From the NCBI GenBank assembly GCA_029532625.1, contig JARFXM010000009.1, positions 1,550,001-1,614,000 on the forward strand: a DNA stretch of 64,000 nucleotides, in the 5' to 3' direction. Of the stretch, positions 31,357-43,497 are shown in pieces (within the stretch, counting starts at the first letter, position 1; each line of letters opens with the position of its first letter). This DNA is from Lomentospora prolificans (lineage: Eukaryota; Ascomycota; Sordariomycetes; Microascales; Microascaceae). The translations under genes were made by a program, and so were the position numbers. The notes beneath the pieces are model-generated. The model made no database searches and was not told the DNA's origin. It was given only the letters and a program-made list of their open reading frames with translations.

Positions 31357-34300
31357 ATGTCGGCTGATTATCCCAAGCATCCCTTCTTGTTAACTGTACC
31401 AGAAACAGTTGAGATCCTCGGCTCCAATGCTGAAGAAGGACTGTCTTCAAAGAAGGTCACCGAGCTCCAGCAAACGTATCCCCCGAATGAATTGGATGTA
31501 GGAGGCGGGGTCGCCTGGTACACGATACTGAGTAAACAGTTACTTAATGCTATGATTTTGGTATGTAATCGAGTCCTAGTATGTAATATGTGTTTCTTCG
31601 CAACGAGGCTAACTCGCCGGTCATAGGTCTTAGTGTTCGTCATGGTGCTCAGCTATTCCTTTAAAGACTGGATTGAAGGCGGGGTAGTGACATTCGTCAT
31701 CATCCTCAATGTTGTCATCGGGTTTTGGCAAGAATTTCGCGCGGAGAAGCGTATGGACTCTTTGCGGGCTCTGTCGTCACCGAGCGCGACAGTCCTGCGT
31801 AACGGCAACACTTCCGTTATCCCAAAGTATGCTAATCTGCACCATTCTGCGCATACGAGCTTGCTGACTTTCGAAGTGCCGAAGTTGTGCCCGGGGATGT
31901 CGTTCTCCTGAAAATGGGGGATACTATCCCCGCGGACCTACGCCTATTCGAAGTCATGAACCTTTCCTGCGATGAATCATCCCTGACCGGGGAGGCTGCC
32001 CCTGTAGAGAAAACTTTGGCTAATGACATTGCCATCCCTGGAACTGAAAAGCTAGCTACCACCGAAGATCAGGTGGGGATCGGCGACCGGACCAATATCG
32101 CATATGCAACGACGATTGTAAAGAAGGGGCGAGGTCGGGGAATCGTGATTGCAACCGGCATGGTAACCGAAGTGGGCAAGATCGCTGCCTCTACGACCAA
32201 GAAGCACCGCAAAGCTGGGAGGTCAATGAACTGGAAGAAATACGGCAAAAGACAACCAGTCATCGGCTTAGCTAAACGCAGCTATGATGTTGTGGGCAAG
32301 TTTTTGGGTCTCACTGAAGGAACACCGCTGCAAAGGAAACTTGCCTGGCTCGCCTACATTCTATTTGGCTGCGCTCTTCTCTTGGCCGTTGTTGTCTTTG
32401 CTGTGAATCGTTTCGATCTTCCCACTGAAGTCGTCATTTACGCAACCTCACTTGGCATTGCTATCATACCAGAATCACTTGTTGCGTGAGTTCCGCAAAG
32501 CAAACCCGGGTGATCTAACCCCCGCCCCCATCAGGAGCGTTACTGACTCACCCCTCTCCGTAGTGTCCTGACAATTACCATGGTGGTTGCAGTTTCCGTT
32601 ATGAGCAAGGCAAATGTTGTTGTACGGGATCTGTCGGCTCTAGAGGCCCTGGGTGGCGTGACGAATATCTGTTCGGACAAAACTGGAACTCTAACACAAG
32701 GAGCTATGATTGTTAGGACCGCATGGTTGCCAGTAAATCATCTGTATAGCGTTCGAGAGACTCGCCATCCGGCCGATCCTACGGAGGGAAAGGTAACCTA
32801 CAAGCTGTTAACAGATGAACTGGGTGAGCCGGAACCTCCGAAGCGGGATTTTGATCAGGAGCGAAGCGCTGCGGCATTGACCTTCGATGTGCCAGCAGAG
32901 AAACTCAACCCAAAAAAACTGGACTGTTCGAATGACGATGTAGCAGCTGAGATGACCCCGGCTCTTCGGATCTTCCTACTATCATCCGCCCTTTGCAACC
33001 TCGCAACTGTCCGATACGACGAAACCGTCTCACGCTGGCAAACCACAGGGGAACCAACCGAGATAGCACTGCAAGTATTTGCGCATCGCTTTGACTTGGG
33101 CAAGAAAAAGTTGGTCTCGGCAGGGTGGAAGGAGCTTGCAGAATTCCCCTTTGATAGTTCCATCAAGCGCATGTCTGTCATTTACGACCCTCCGATAGGC
33201 GGAGAGGATACCGTCGGCGACAGAAATAGTGTGGTGTTTTGTAAAGGTGCCGTTGAAAGGATTATCGAGCTATGTACCACTATTGGTTTTGGCGGAGACA
33301 AACGAAGCCTTACTGAGGTCACCGCCAAGGAAATTATGGAACAGACCACGAGGCTAGCGTCTCAGGGGCAACGTGTGCTTGCAATTGCATATCGCGAATG
33401 GGATGGCAAATTTACCTTACGACAATCCCCAGAGTCCGATGCCGCGGACGAACCCCTACGGCGAGAGGTTGAGAGTGGGCTCACCCTTCTCGGCCTCGCA
33501 GGCATCTACGATCCACCCCGCCGCGAAACGAAACCCTCAATTTCAGAGTGCTCCTCGGCTGGGATAAAGGTACACATGTTAACGGGTGATCATCCAGAGA
33601 CCGCAAAGGCAATCGCTAAGGAGGTCGGCATAATTCCAAAGAACTTATCCACTCTGCCAGCAACTACAGCTATTTCCATTGTCCAGATCGCCACGGAGTT
33701 CGACAAGATGACTGACGAAGAGATAGACGCCTTGGACGAACTTCCATTGGTGATTGCACGCTGTGCGCCTGATACTAAGACTCGCATGATCGAAGCTCTT
33801 CGTCGCAGGAATGCGTTTATGGCCATGACGGGAGATGGGGTGAATGATGCACCGTCCTTGTCTCGAGCGGATGTCGGTATCGCTATGGGATCTGGGTCGG
33901 ACGTGGCGAAGTCAGCCTCTAAAATTGTTTTGGCGGATGACAAGTTTAACTCCATTGTGGCTGGTATTCGTGAGGGCCGCCGTATGTTCGATAATATCCA
34001 GAAATTCGTCCTTCATTTGCTCAGTTCCAACGTTGGGGAGGTCATTCTACTAGTCGCCGGCTTGGCATTCCGTGACGAGTCTGGTTACTCGGTTTTCCCC
34101 ATCGCACCTCTTGAAATTCTCTGGATCAACATGATAACTTCCTCATTCCCCGCTTTCGGTCTGGGACGAGAGGCGGCCGCGAGGAACGTCATGTCGAAAC
34201 CGCCTCACGACAAAAGCCGAGGCGTGTTTACGAACCAGATTCTGGTAGACATGGTGGTTTACGGCGTTATCATGGGCGCCTTGACCATGGCCACGTTTGT

Positions 34301-34883
34301 GATCGTTGTCTATGGCGCCAACGGGGGGAATCTAGGCCAAGACTGTAACCGCCACTACACCGATTCATGTCACGCCGTCTTCCGAGCGAGGGCGGCTGTC
34401 TTTGCGGAGCTGACCTGGCTCATCTTGGTATCGGCCTGGGAGTTCAAGGATCTTCGGAGGTCCTTATTCCGTCTTCATCCCAATGACGACCGAAAGTTCC
34501 CCCTCTTCAAGGACATTTATTCGAATCAATTCCTTTTTTGGTCAGTTGTCATTGGAGGGGTATCAGTCTTCCCCGTGGTTTATATCCCAGGCCTCAATAC
34601 CAGCGTCTTCAAACACACATCCATTAGCTGGGAATGGGGCGTAGTAATTGGATTCACCCTGCTCTACGTTCTAGGAGTAGAAACTTGGAAATTCATCAAG
34701 CGTACCTGGCATCTTCTCGAAGATCGCCCAGTCAGGACCGGTTCCTTCAAGCAGGGTGGGGAGTTAGAAGGTGGAAGGAGTTTCATTAGGACAATGACCG
34801 CAACAAGTTTCAAGAGTTGGAGAAGCTTCGGAAGAACCGATACTAGTGAGTCGGGGGCAAGAAGTAGAATCTCGAAGGATTAG
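31357..34883 (+). CDS. ena: ENA-type sodium/potassium-exporting P-type ATPase (P2D/IID)
   Basis: Four exons: 31357-31560, 31627-31826, 31877-32485 and 32564-34883; introns of 66, 50 and 78 nt, in phase; 1,110 residues. The order is a cation-ATPase N-domain (HPFLLTVPETVEILGSN), TM1-TM2, the actuator domain with DESSLTGEAAPVEK, TM4 with IIPESLVA, the phosphorylated aspartate in CSDKTGTLTQG at about residue 376, the nucleotide domain with FCKGAVERI, the hinge TGDGVNDAPSL and six C-terminal membrane segments. The Lys/Arg-rich insert between the actuator domain and TM3 and the C-terminal SFRRL-like tail are as in fungal ENA pumps. Known: exports Na+ (and K+) at the plasma membrane at high pH and salt, using ATP. 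The actuator loop reads TGEA instead of the usual TGES. It is the last intact gene before the AT-rich block, which begins just after its stop. Confidence 0.95.
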
Positions 34884-34990
34884 CTAGGGTAAGAGTACCA
34901 GCTAGCCTACTGGGAAGGGTTGTCCTCTATAATAACAAGTAATGGAGCTACTTAATTCATGAGAAGAACTATCAACTAGGCAACATTGTA

Positions 34991-35014
34991 GCCTGAAGGC
35001 TGCCACCCTCAGGC
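34991..35014. other. Short inverted repeat at the start of the AT-rich block
   Basis: GCCTGA (34991-34996) pairs with TCAGGC (35009-35014) around 12 nt, about 110 bp after the ATPase stop. It may be part of the ATPase 3' UTR or an element end; no other support. Confidence 0.3.
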
Positions 35015-35480
35015 ATATTAGCAGCAGGTTTGTTCAGTGAGAAGCAACCCCATGTTAATGCAGAAAAAGAACTATTATCCTAGGATCAGTTGAGGGGTCC
35101 AATAAAGATTAGCCAGAAGAGGGGAGTATATATTACAAAGGCATAGTCTTCCCATATACCAGGTCTACTATAGCAGCAACCTTAAGCAGCAGCATCTAGA
35201 TTCAAAAAAAAAACTACTATTTCTATAATAGGCTAGGCCATATAGAGGCTTATATAATCACCTAAGCCAGTAGTGTAGAAAAAGTCACCATACACCCGCA
35301 ATATTAATATATAACTTAAAATCAAGATATCTCCGTTACTATATATAGATAGAAATCATACCAAACTTCATATATAAAATCTAGTATTAGTACTTAATTA
35401 CACTACGTTAAGCTTTTTTCAATAAGGCTAGTCATTTCAGCATAGTATCCACATACTTTTTAAAGATTTCAGGCCCTATT

Positions 35481-35828
35481 TGTTACACTATATCATGCAA
35501 GCAAGCATGGAGGCGCTCCATGACACACCACACCATATAAGCAAGTATGAACATGCCCTAGCAGAATCTTAGCAGTAAGTAAGTAATACTAAAGGTTAAA
35601 GGTAAGGAATATATAAAGGAAGTGAGGAACTATAAGCTAGATAGATAGGATAAGGTTATTTTACTATTATAAGAGAAGAGCTACTTATATACTAACTAAC
35701 TATATAGAGGTAAACTTATATAAACTAGTAACTATATTAAATCTATAAATAGTATTATAGAACTATTACTAACTTACTTACTAGTAGCTTAGTAGCAAGT
35801 AGGTAAATAGTATAGCCTAGCTATAGTA
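35481..35828 (+). mobile_element. LTR-B copy 1 (348 bp)
   Basis: Starts TGTTACACTATATCATGC, contains the GGAGGCGCTCC palindrome near 35,510, and aligns over its whole length with the copies at 36,113 and 43,498. The right end is eroded (AGCTATAGTA for AGCTGTAACA). No target duplication is evident. About 36 bp of sequence to its right is shared with the inverted copy at 44.1 kb. Confidence 0.7.
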
Positions 35829-35864
35829 GTAGTAGTATTACTTTCTTAACCTTTATCCTTAAGG

Positions 35865-36675
35865 TGTAAAGGGATTCTTTTATCAAAGATCAAGGCAGAT
35901 ACAGCCTGATTAGTACTAAGGATCAACTCCTACTGATCCCTGAACACTCTAGGACTACTATAGGAATTAGGAGAGTTTTACTAAGGATACTCTAAAAGGG
36001 GAATAATAGATTAATAAGTCTTAAGATATTAAATCTTTATACTATCTAGAACCTAGTACTATAGACCCTAGGTTAGAGACTATTCTAGGATAGTCTAGGG
36101 ACTATCTAGAATTATTACACTATATCATACAAGCAAGCATAGAGGCACTCCATGACATGCCACACTATATAAGCAAGTATGAACATTCTCTGGCGAAACC
36201 TTAGTAGTAAGTAAGTAATACTAAAGGTTAAAGGTAAGGAATATATAAAGGAAGTAAGGAACTATAAGCTAGATAGAAAGAATAAGACTATTTTACTATT
36301 ATAAGAGGACACCTACCTATATACTAACTGACTATATAGAGGTGAACTTATATAAATTAGCAACCATATTGAATCTATGAATAGCATTATAGAACCCTCC
36401 TACTTACTTGTTAGCAGCTCAGCAGCTAGCAAGCAAGTGGACATGGCATGAGCTGTAACAAGAATAGAGTCTAGAGCTAGCCTATATCCTACTTAAGTAA
36501 ATAATAGGATAGAAATATAAAAAAAGGTAGCTAAAGAGCCTCTAAGGGAAGGAGGGCTCTTTAAGCTGAAGTTTCTAGATTATGATTCTATGAACTAATA
36601 GTGAATATTTCCTAACCTGACTCTATGATCCCTAGGACTATCCTGCTTAAGTGTGACTACATCACATCCCCTTAC
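35865..36675 (+). mobile_element. LTR-A copy 1, interrupted by an LTR-B insertion
   Basis: Starts TGTAAAGGGATTC and ends in CCCCTTAC; about 458 bp without the insert at 36,113-36,460. It matches the copies at 40,757, 54,948 and (inverted) 50,104. The less degraded right part keeps the block GCTCTTTAAGCTGAAGTTTC and GTGTGACTACATCAC. The right end runs straight into inverted LTR-B sequence through shared CCTTAC. Confidence 0.75.
36113..36460 (+). mobile_element. LTR-B copy 2, solo LTR inside LTR-A with 5-bp duplication AGAAT
   Basis: TATTACAC...GCTGTAACA (a RIP-changed TG...CA element, 348 bp) flanked by AGAAT at 36,108-36,112 and 36,461-36,465. The uninterrupted LTR-A at 54,948 has a single copy of this target (CTAGAATAAAGTCT), so insertion and duplication are directly visible. 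TG...CA ends plus a 5-bp duplication point to an LTR, not a DNA transposon. Confidence 0.88.
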
Positions 36676-36796
36676 CTTTAACCTTTAGTATTACTTGCTT
36701 ACTGCCAAGGTTCTGCTAGGGCATGTTCATGCTTGCTTACATGGTGTGGTGCATCATGGAGCGCCTCCATGCTTGCTTGCATGATATAGTGTAACA
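36672..36796 (-). mobile_element. LTR-B copy 3, inverted and truncated
   Basis: About 125 bp in reverse orientation, ending on the + strand in GCATGATATAGTGTAACA at 36,796. It keeps the TGGAGCGCCTCCATGC palindrome. Its inner end joins the LTR-A end through the shared string CCTTAC. It is one of the least mutated LTR-B pieces. Confidence 0.75.
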
Positions 36797-37279
36797 ATAG
36801 GAGAGGAGGAAGGAGGAAGGGGGGGGCTTATATAAAGATCTTAATCTAAGAGGAAGGTATAACTAAGAGCTAGACTAGGCTATATATAATTAAATACTAG
36901 AACTAGACCTAGCTATACTTAATTAAGTACTAGAGCTAGACTTGGCTATACTTAATTAAGTGCTAGACCTAGCTATATATAACTAAGTAGACTAGAAGAA
37001 TATAATACCCTAACTAGTATACTACTACTACCTACTCTATACTAGTATTAAATAAACTAGTATACTACTATAACCTAGTGATACTAAATAAACTAGTATA
37101 TTAGTATAGCTTAGTAATACTAGACCCCTAGGAGTAGGAACTGCTAATATAGGAGTAGACCTCTATAAAAAGGCTAGTTAGCCTCTATATAGTCCTCTGT
37201 TTAGATCTTCCTCCTTTATCATTTAAGGTTCAATATACTATGGATCACTACTTGAGCTATCTCTAGTGAAACTATAATA
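36797..37279 (+). repeat. Repeat C, copy 1 (LTR-like)
   Basis: Begins with a purine-rich run (GGAGGAAGGAGGAAGG), continues GGGGCTTATATAAAG and ends near CTCTAGTGAAACTATAATA. It aligns with 52,027-52,345, which has the same purine run, GAGCTAGACC blocks and CTCTAGTGACCCTATAATA end. The TTAGATCTTCCTCCTTTAT block precedes the end in both. Probably a third LTR family; the exact borders are not fixed. Confidence 0.55.
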
Positions 37280-40200
37280 CTTTTAGTATTTTATAGATTT
37301 CTATCAAGATATCTAAAGTAAACTTTAGATCTTTATTATAAATAATAGATATTAGTAATCCTTAATTATAATATAATATTACTTATAATACTATTATTAC
37401 CTACGATATTATAGTTACTATCTTATTACTTATAATTAATAATATCTTCTTACTAAAAGTATAGTTAATTACTAGTAGGTTATTTAGTATTTAATAGCTA
37501 GGTATTACTTAGAATATACTTTCTACTAGAATAGTAGGTATATTTATAATAAAATCTATTATAGTTATATAGTATAGGGTTAGTACTATATTAATCTTTT
37601 TTATTTTATTATATAGCTATTACCTATCCCTCTAGTTCTATAAGTATACTAGGTAGTAACTATAGTACTTCATAATATTATCTATCTTTTAATAGATATA
37701 GAAATCTTATAAATTATATAATATTCTCTTATATCCTATATATTAGTAGTTATTATATACTATCTTAAGAATAGCTTATACTACTAGGTATAGTATATAT
37801 AACTTATAATTACTTTTTATATTAATAAAGTAGAGGAGGCTATTATTTTCCTAGAATAGCCTAACTAGTATTAGCCTCTTTTAGTTTATCTTATCTTCCT
37901 CTTTCTTCCTTTATTTAATTATATATAATACTTTTCCTAGCTTACTATCCTTTTTATAACTATTAATAAATAATTATAGTATATCTTCTATTAGCTAGAT
38001 TACTAGTATTTATATTCTTTATTTTTCTGTATCCTCTAGGGTATATACTTACTTTATCTAGTATATTTATTCTTATATTATTTAGCTTATTAGATTATTT
38101 ATAGTTTAGCTTAGTATTCTTTATAAGTATAGTTAGTATTTATAAAAGTGTATTTAGTATTATATTTAATAATCTAAGTATATAAAAAACTTTAAGATTA
38201 ATTTATAATAGCTAGTTTACTATATTTACTAGTTTTAAATTAACCTTACTAAGATCTATAGTCCTTAATAAAGTATATTTAATAATCCTTTTTAATAGTA
38301 AATAATTTATAAGGATTACTATTAAAGATTTATTTATTCTAATTACTTTTTATAGTTTTTTATTATCTAGATAACTACTATTAATTCTACTTTTATTAAT
38401 CTATACTTTTTTTCTATATTTAATTATATATAGGATAGAAAGTATAATAGTTATAGTTCCTTTATTATAATATCTTTTCCTAGAATAGATTTACTATCTT
38501 ATTCTTTACTATATAGCTAGAATATATATATACTAAAAGTAATTCTACTAGTATCTACTTTTAAAAATAAAAGTTAATCTAGATCTATATAGTATAGTAG
38601 TATTTACTTATAGAGGAAAGATTATAAGTTAGTAAATACCTCCTATTCTTCTAGTATTAGAGTAAATTTATATTTATTTACTTCCTTCTTTCTCTACTAC
38701 TTATAATTCTTTCTAGAGATAATCTCCTAGCTCTCTTATATAGCTTTTAGCTTTATAGTTTTCTACTTCTTTAATAGTATTATTTATATATTAGTTTATA
38801 AGATTATTATATAAATAAATATTATTATATTAATATAATACTCTAACTTTTCTAGATTATTAGGATATTATATTATTTACTTAAATCCTAGAATATAATT
38901 ACTAGTCTTCTACTTACTATTACTATTAAGGATATAACTAAGGAAAGTAATACTAGGGAAGCCTATAAAGGGTTTTCCTATAGAGATATAAGTAATTCCT
39001 ATTTATTATCTATATTATAGTTTCTATATAATATAGATACTCCTTCTCTATATTATTAAAGATTATATTATTATTAATATATACTTATATAAAATAATAG
39101 TATTTAAAGAATAAGGAATTTATATATTATTATATAAATACTAGTAAATTCTTAAAATCTCTAAGTTATTTAACTATTCTAATTTTTATAAATTAATTAT
39201 TACTATATAATCCTAGTATTTATAATAGATTAGTAGCTAATAGAAGAGCTTTTTAGTATTAAGGCTAGTAAATACTTACTTATTATATAGTATTTTTATA
39301 ATATCTTCCTAACTTAGTAGTAGGTAAATATCTAGTATTACCTACTTATTTAGTAGTTTTAGATTAATAACTACTCTTTTATTATATTTCTTAGTATCTA
39401 TAGATCTATATACTATAAATACTAGATAAGTAGTTAATACTAGTTATCTTATCTATTCTATCTTTCCTAATTAGTAAAGAGGGTTATAAGTCTTATCTAG
39501 AATAAGTCTCTTATTACTTACTAATAGGTATTAATATATATTTTACTTTTAGTTTTACTAATTATAGTAAGGTTAATCTTTATTTTATCTTCTTCTACTA
39601 TAAGTATAATCTTTTAATCTTTATAGATAATCTTATATTTCTCTATAAGTATAATTATCTTTATTATAAACTCTAAGTTAATACTTACTATTAAAAACCT
39701 TTTTTTAGCCTTTATTATAAATATCTTCTTTAGTATATTAATATTATAATTAGGAATATAATAGTTAATATTAAAAAGTACTTTTTAAGTTTACTTTTAT
39801 TCTTTTTATACTCTTATTACCTTTTTCTCTATTATTTATAACTACTAGTAAGTAATCTCTCCTTTAATAAAATTACCTAGTCTTTTTATTATTTTTATTA
39901 ATATTATAAATACTTATTCTTTAATATTATTCTCTATTATTCTTCCTATTTTTTTACTATACTTTATTATTACTTATAATACTATTAGATTACTAGCTAT
40001 TATTACTTTAAAAGTAGACTATAATATTTTAGTATTATTAATATTATTATATATTAACTAAAAGTAGTAGGTCTATTCTTACTTACTATTCCTCCTCTTT
40101 TTATTATCTAACTTTCTTATTTTTACTAATTTTAGAAGGTTAATAAAGTAGAGAGGGATTACTATTTTAACTCTAAGTAAGATCCTTATAATATAAACTA

Positions 40201-40756
40201 CTACTATTTTTCTTTCTATTATTCTCTTCTTCTTTAATATCCTTAAGTCTACTTTTATCTTTTAATATATTAAGAACTTAATAATTCCTTTTTATAAGTT
40301 AATTATTACTTATCTATATTAAGAAATTATTACTAAATAATAGCTTAGAACTAAAGTTATTAATAATATCTACTATTATAGTTATATAGCTATTAACTTC
40401 TATTTCCTATATAGTTCTAAGGATATAGAAATTAAAACTTATTTCTTTTATAATATTAAAATTAGCTCTTATATCTATTATTATAACTAGCTTACTCTTA
40501 GTAGTAAATACTATATTTTAGTAAATTCTTTATAAACTATTTTTTATTAACTAGGATAAAGCTTACTTTTATATTAAGATAGATTTCTACTTCTAGTCTA
40601 TTCTTTTTAAACCTAACTAGTATTTATAAGTATATTATTTAGTAGTCTTTAGAATAAGGATTAATAATATTATTAGATTGATTACTTATCCTAGTATATA
40701 AAGTAGATTATTATTATCTACTATCTAGTTCCTTAGGTATATTATATCTTCTATAA
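37280..40756 (-). mobile_element. Degraded gypsy-like retroelement on the minus strand
   Basis: T-rich on the + strand, A-rich on the - strand, as RIP leaves a coding strand. At 39,070-39,081 the reverse strand reads Tyr-Ile-Asn-Asn followed by IIF and an E-rich helix, matching a reverse-transcriptase YIDD motif with both Asp codons RIPed to AAT. The part at 40.2-40.7 kb recurs at 61.63-62.09 kb, so it is a multicopy element. No open frame survives. Confidence 0.5.
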
Positions 40757-41208
40757 TATAAGGGATTCTTTACTAAGGAACAAGTAGATATAACCTTAAT
40801 AGTACTAAGAGTTAACTCCTATTAAACCCTAAATACTCTAGGATAATAGTAGGAGTTAGAAAGGTTTTACTAAGAATATTCTAGAGAAAATTATAAACTA
40901 CTAGGTCCTAAGATAATAGATCTTATATTACTAAGAATCTAGTACTATAAACCTAAACTAGAGACTATTCTAAGATAGCCTAAGGATAGAGTAGAGTATA
41001 GTCTAAGACTAGGCTATATCCTCTATAAGTAAAGCCTAAATAAAATATAAAAAGAAGATAACTAGAGAGCTTTAAGAGGAAAAGAGGGTTCTCTAAGCTG
41101 AAGTCTCTATATTATAATTCTATGAATAAATAGTAAATATATTCTAATCTAACTCTATAACTCTTAGGACTACCTTGCTTAAGTGTGACTATATTATACC
41201 CCCTTATA
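40757..41208 (+). mobile_element. LTR-A copy 2, solo LTR with 5-bp duplication TATAA
   Basis: TATAAGGGATTC...CCCCCTTATA (RIPed TGTAAGGG...CCCCTTACA), 452 bp, flanked by TATAA at 40,752-40,756 and 41,209-41,213. It aligns with the other LTR-A copies along its length and lacks the LTR-B insert. Flanking duplications with no internal region indicate a solo LTR left by LTR-LTR recombination. In such AT-rich DNA a 5-bp match alone is weak; the full-length alignment carries the call. Confidence 0.75.
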
Positions 41209-43497
41209 TATAATCTTTTCTTATACTACCCTCTTTATTCCTTCCTTACTACTTATATCTCTTAAATTAATAATAATAATATAATACCTTTTAAACTAAA
41301 ATATATTATTACATATAAAGTACTTATTTACCTTATTCCTCTCTTCCTTATATACCAGCTAAGAGTAATAGATATTAAACTCCTTCTTATTAGTTTTATT
41401 CTTACTTTTATTATTATTACTAACTAGTTTACTTTATATAATAAATATATTATCTCTTTCTAGTTTAGAAGTATTATTTTTTCTACTTCCTTCTTTATTT
41501 ATTATTATAAAAGTATATTTAGCCTACTTTAGTTTTCTTTCTTTTTTACTAGCTTTAGGATTATCCTTATATATCTTTTTTAACTAGGTAACTTCTTCCT
41601 TACTAGTTATTTCTTTTCTAGTAGGTTTTAAACTACTAAGAATATTTTTTATCCCTTTATTATATTTACTATAGTATCTTTAATAGCTATTATAATTAAG
41701 TACTACTTAAATAAAGGGGGATATACTAGTTGAAGAACTTTTTTTAGTAAGTAAGTATTTATCTTTCTCTTTAGCCCTTCTCTATTACTTCCTTACTAGT
41801 ACTTAGTCCTTTATAAGCCTTTCCTTATATTCTAGATTACTATATCCTTAATATAGCCTATTCTACTATTACTATTAGTTTAGCTAAGCCTAGTTTATAG
41901 CTACTAGCTTAGTTTTACTATCTACTTTATCTACTAATATTATATTTACTAACTAAGTAGACTTTCCTATTAGTAATTAAGAAGTAGTAAGGGATTATTT
42001 TAATAGTTTAGCCTTCTCTTCTACTTTTATTATCTATTTATTAGTATCTCTTCCTTCTACTAGCTTTATTATTATAGCCTATAAAGTAGGATTTAAATAA
42101 TTATATAGAATAATTAACTAGCTATAGATACTACTATTATCCTATATTTATATATATTATATATACTAGACTATAAAATTATGTATTAGCTTTTACTTTT
42201 TTATATCTACTATTATATATATACTTAGTTATTCTTTAGCTTTATATTTTTAAATACTATACTATTAATATAGAGTAACTATCTAACTACTAATTATTTC
42301 TTATTATAATTACTACCTTTTTTATAAAGAGATAATTTTACTCTATTATATTAGTACTTTACCTTTTAATAGCTTATAAAGACTAATTACTATCTAGTAT
42401 ACTTTTTCTATATTATCTTAAGCTTTTACCTTTACTATATTAGTAAAAAGGGTTATATTATAGAAGTATATTTATTTACTATTTATAAAATATCTTTACT
42501 ATATTTTTTTCTTATTAGTATCTAACTAAAAGAAATTAATTAATCTACTATTAATATTCTATTACTATCTCATTTCTAGATAGTAATATAAATACAAGTA
42601 TTATAAGATTAGAATATAGTAGCTACTAGGGTATTACTTTCTAGAATATTTATATAATAACTTCTACTATCTTAGCTATATCTAGTTATCCTTAACTTCT
42701 AATTAGTAGATAGTTATTAGTTCCTTATAAGCTAAATATTTGAGTAGGTTTATAATCCTTATTTATTACCTAATTATAATTATTATCTTATCTTAGTAGT
42801 AAAATTAGTAATATTATTAGTAGTCTTTCTAAGGATTAATATTAAATAACTAATATACCTTCTAGTATTTAATATTATAGCTAATTAAACCTTAATTATA
42901 GGTATCTTAGTATAAAGGTATTATCCTTTATTTATACTATTAGATCCTATATATAAGGGTTTTAAAGGAAGTAGATACTAAGGGCCTAATACTCTAGTTA
43001 ATAAGTATCTTAACTATTATTTTCTCTTTCTCTTAGTATAAGTCTAGTTAGTAAAAGTTAACTTTCTTAGATATAAAGAGTAATAGCTTATAATTATTTA
43101 TTAGTATTTACTACTAGCTATAAAGTACTTTTTATAACTAAAGTAATATACTAGTTAGTAAGTATATCTTATCTTTTATTAATAATTAATATTTTATACT
43201 AATCCTAGCTAGCTATTACTAAGTATTTTCTATTATAACTTAATCCTTCCTTTTAGACTCTAAGTTAGCTTTCTTTATATAATTACTATTCTAAAGAGGT
43301 TTTAGAGGAGTATTCTCTTATTATTTCCTATAAAGGGGAGGATACCCTACTTAGTAAGTTAGTAGTTTTATATTTATAAGGGTTATTCCTATTATTAGAA
43401 TAAGGAAAATTATTTAAAGTATTTAAAGAGGAAGTAGCTGCTATTACTTAGATATAAGTTATTATTTTCTTTTACTTTTAAAAAATAATATCTTATT
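41209..43497. other. Unclassified RIP-degraded repeat DNA, + strand T-rich
   Basis: Dense stops in all frames. The + strand pyrimidine bias suggests degraded elements on the - strand. No motif could be placed with confidence. Confidence 0.4.

Noticed and set aside
32580..32600. ATG at 32,580 as the start of a separate truncated ATPase
   Set aside because: It is inside the fourth transmembrane region; upstream exons join in phase and supply the N-terminal half.
35481..36460. Reading the 348-bp LTR-B repeat as a MITE
   Set aside because: Terminal inversion is only TGTTACA/TGTAACA, ends are TG...CA and duplications are 5 bp, which is an LTR signature.
36797..37279. Intact LTR retrotransposon between the repeat C copies (36.8-52.3 kb)
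   Set aside because: The distance (15 kb), the opposite-strand element inside and several unrelated LTRs between them argue against one element.
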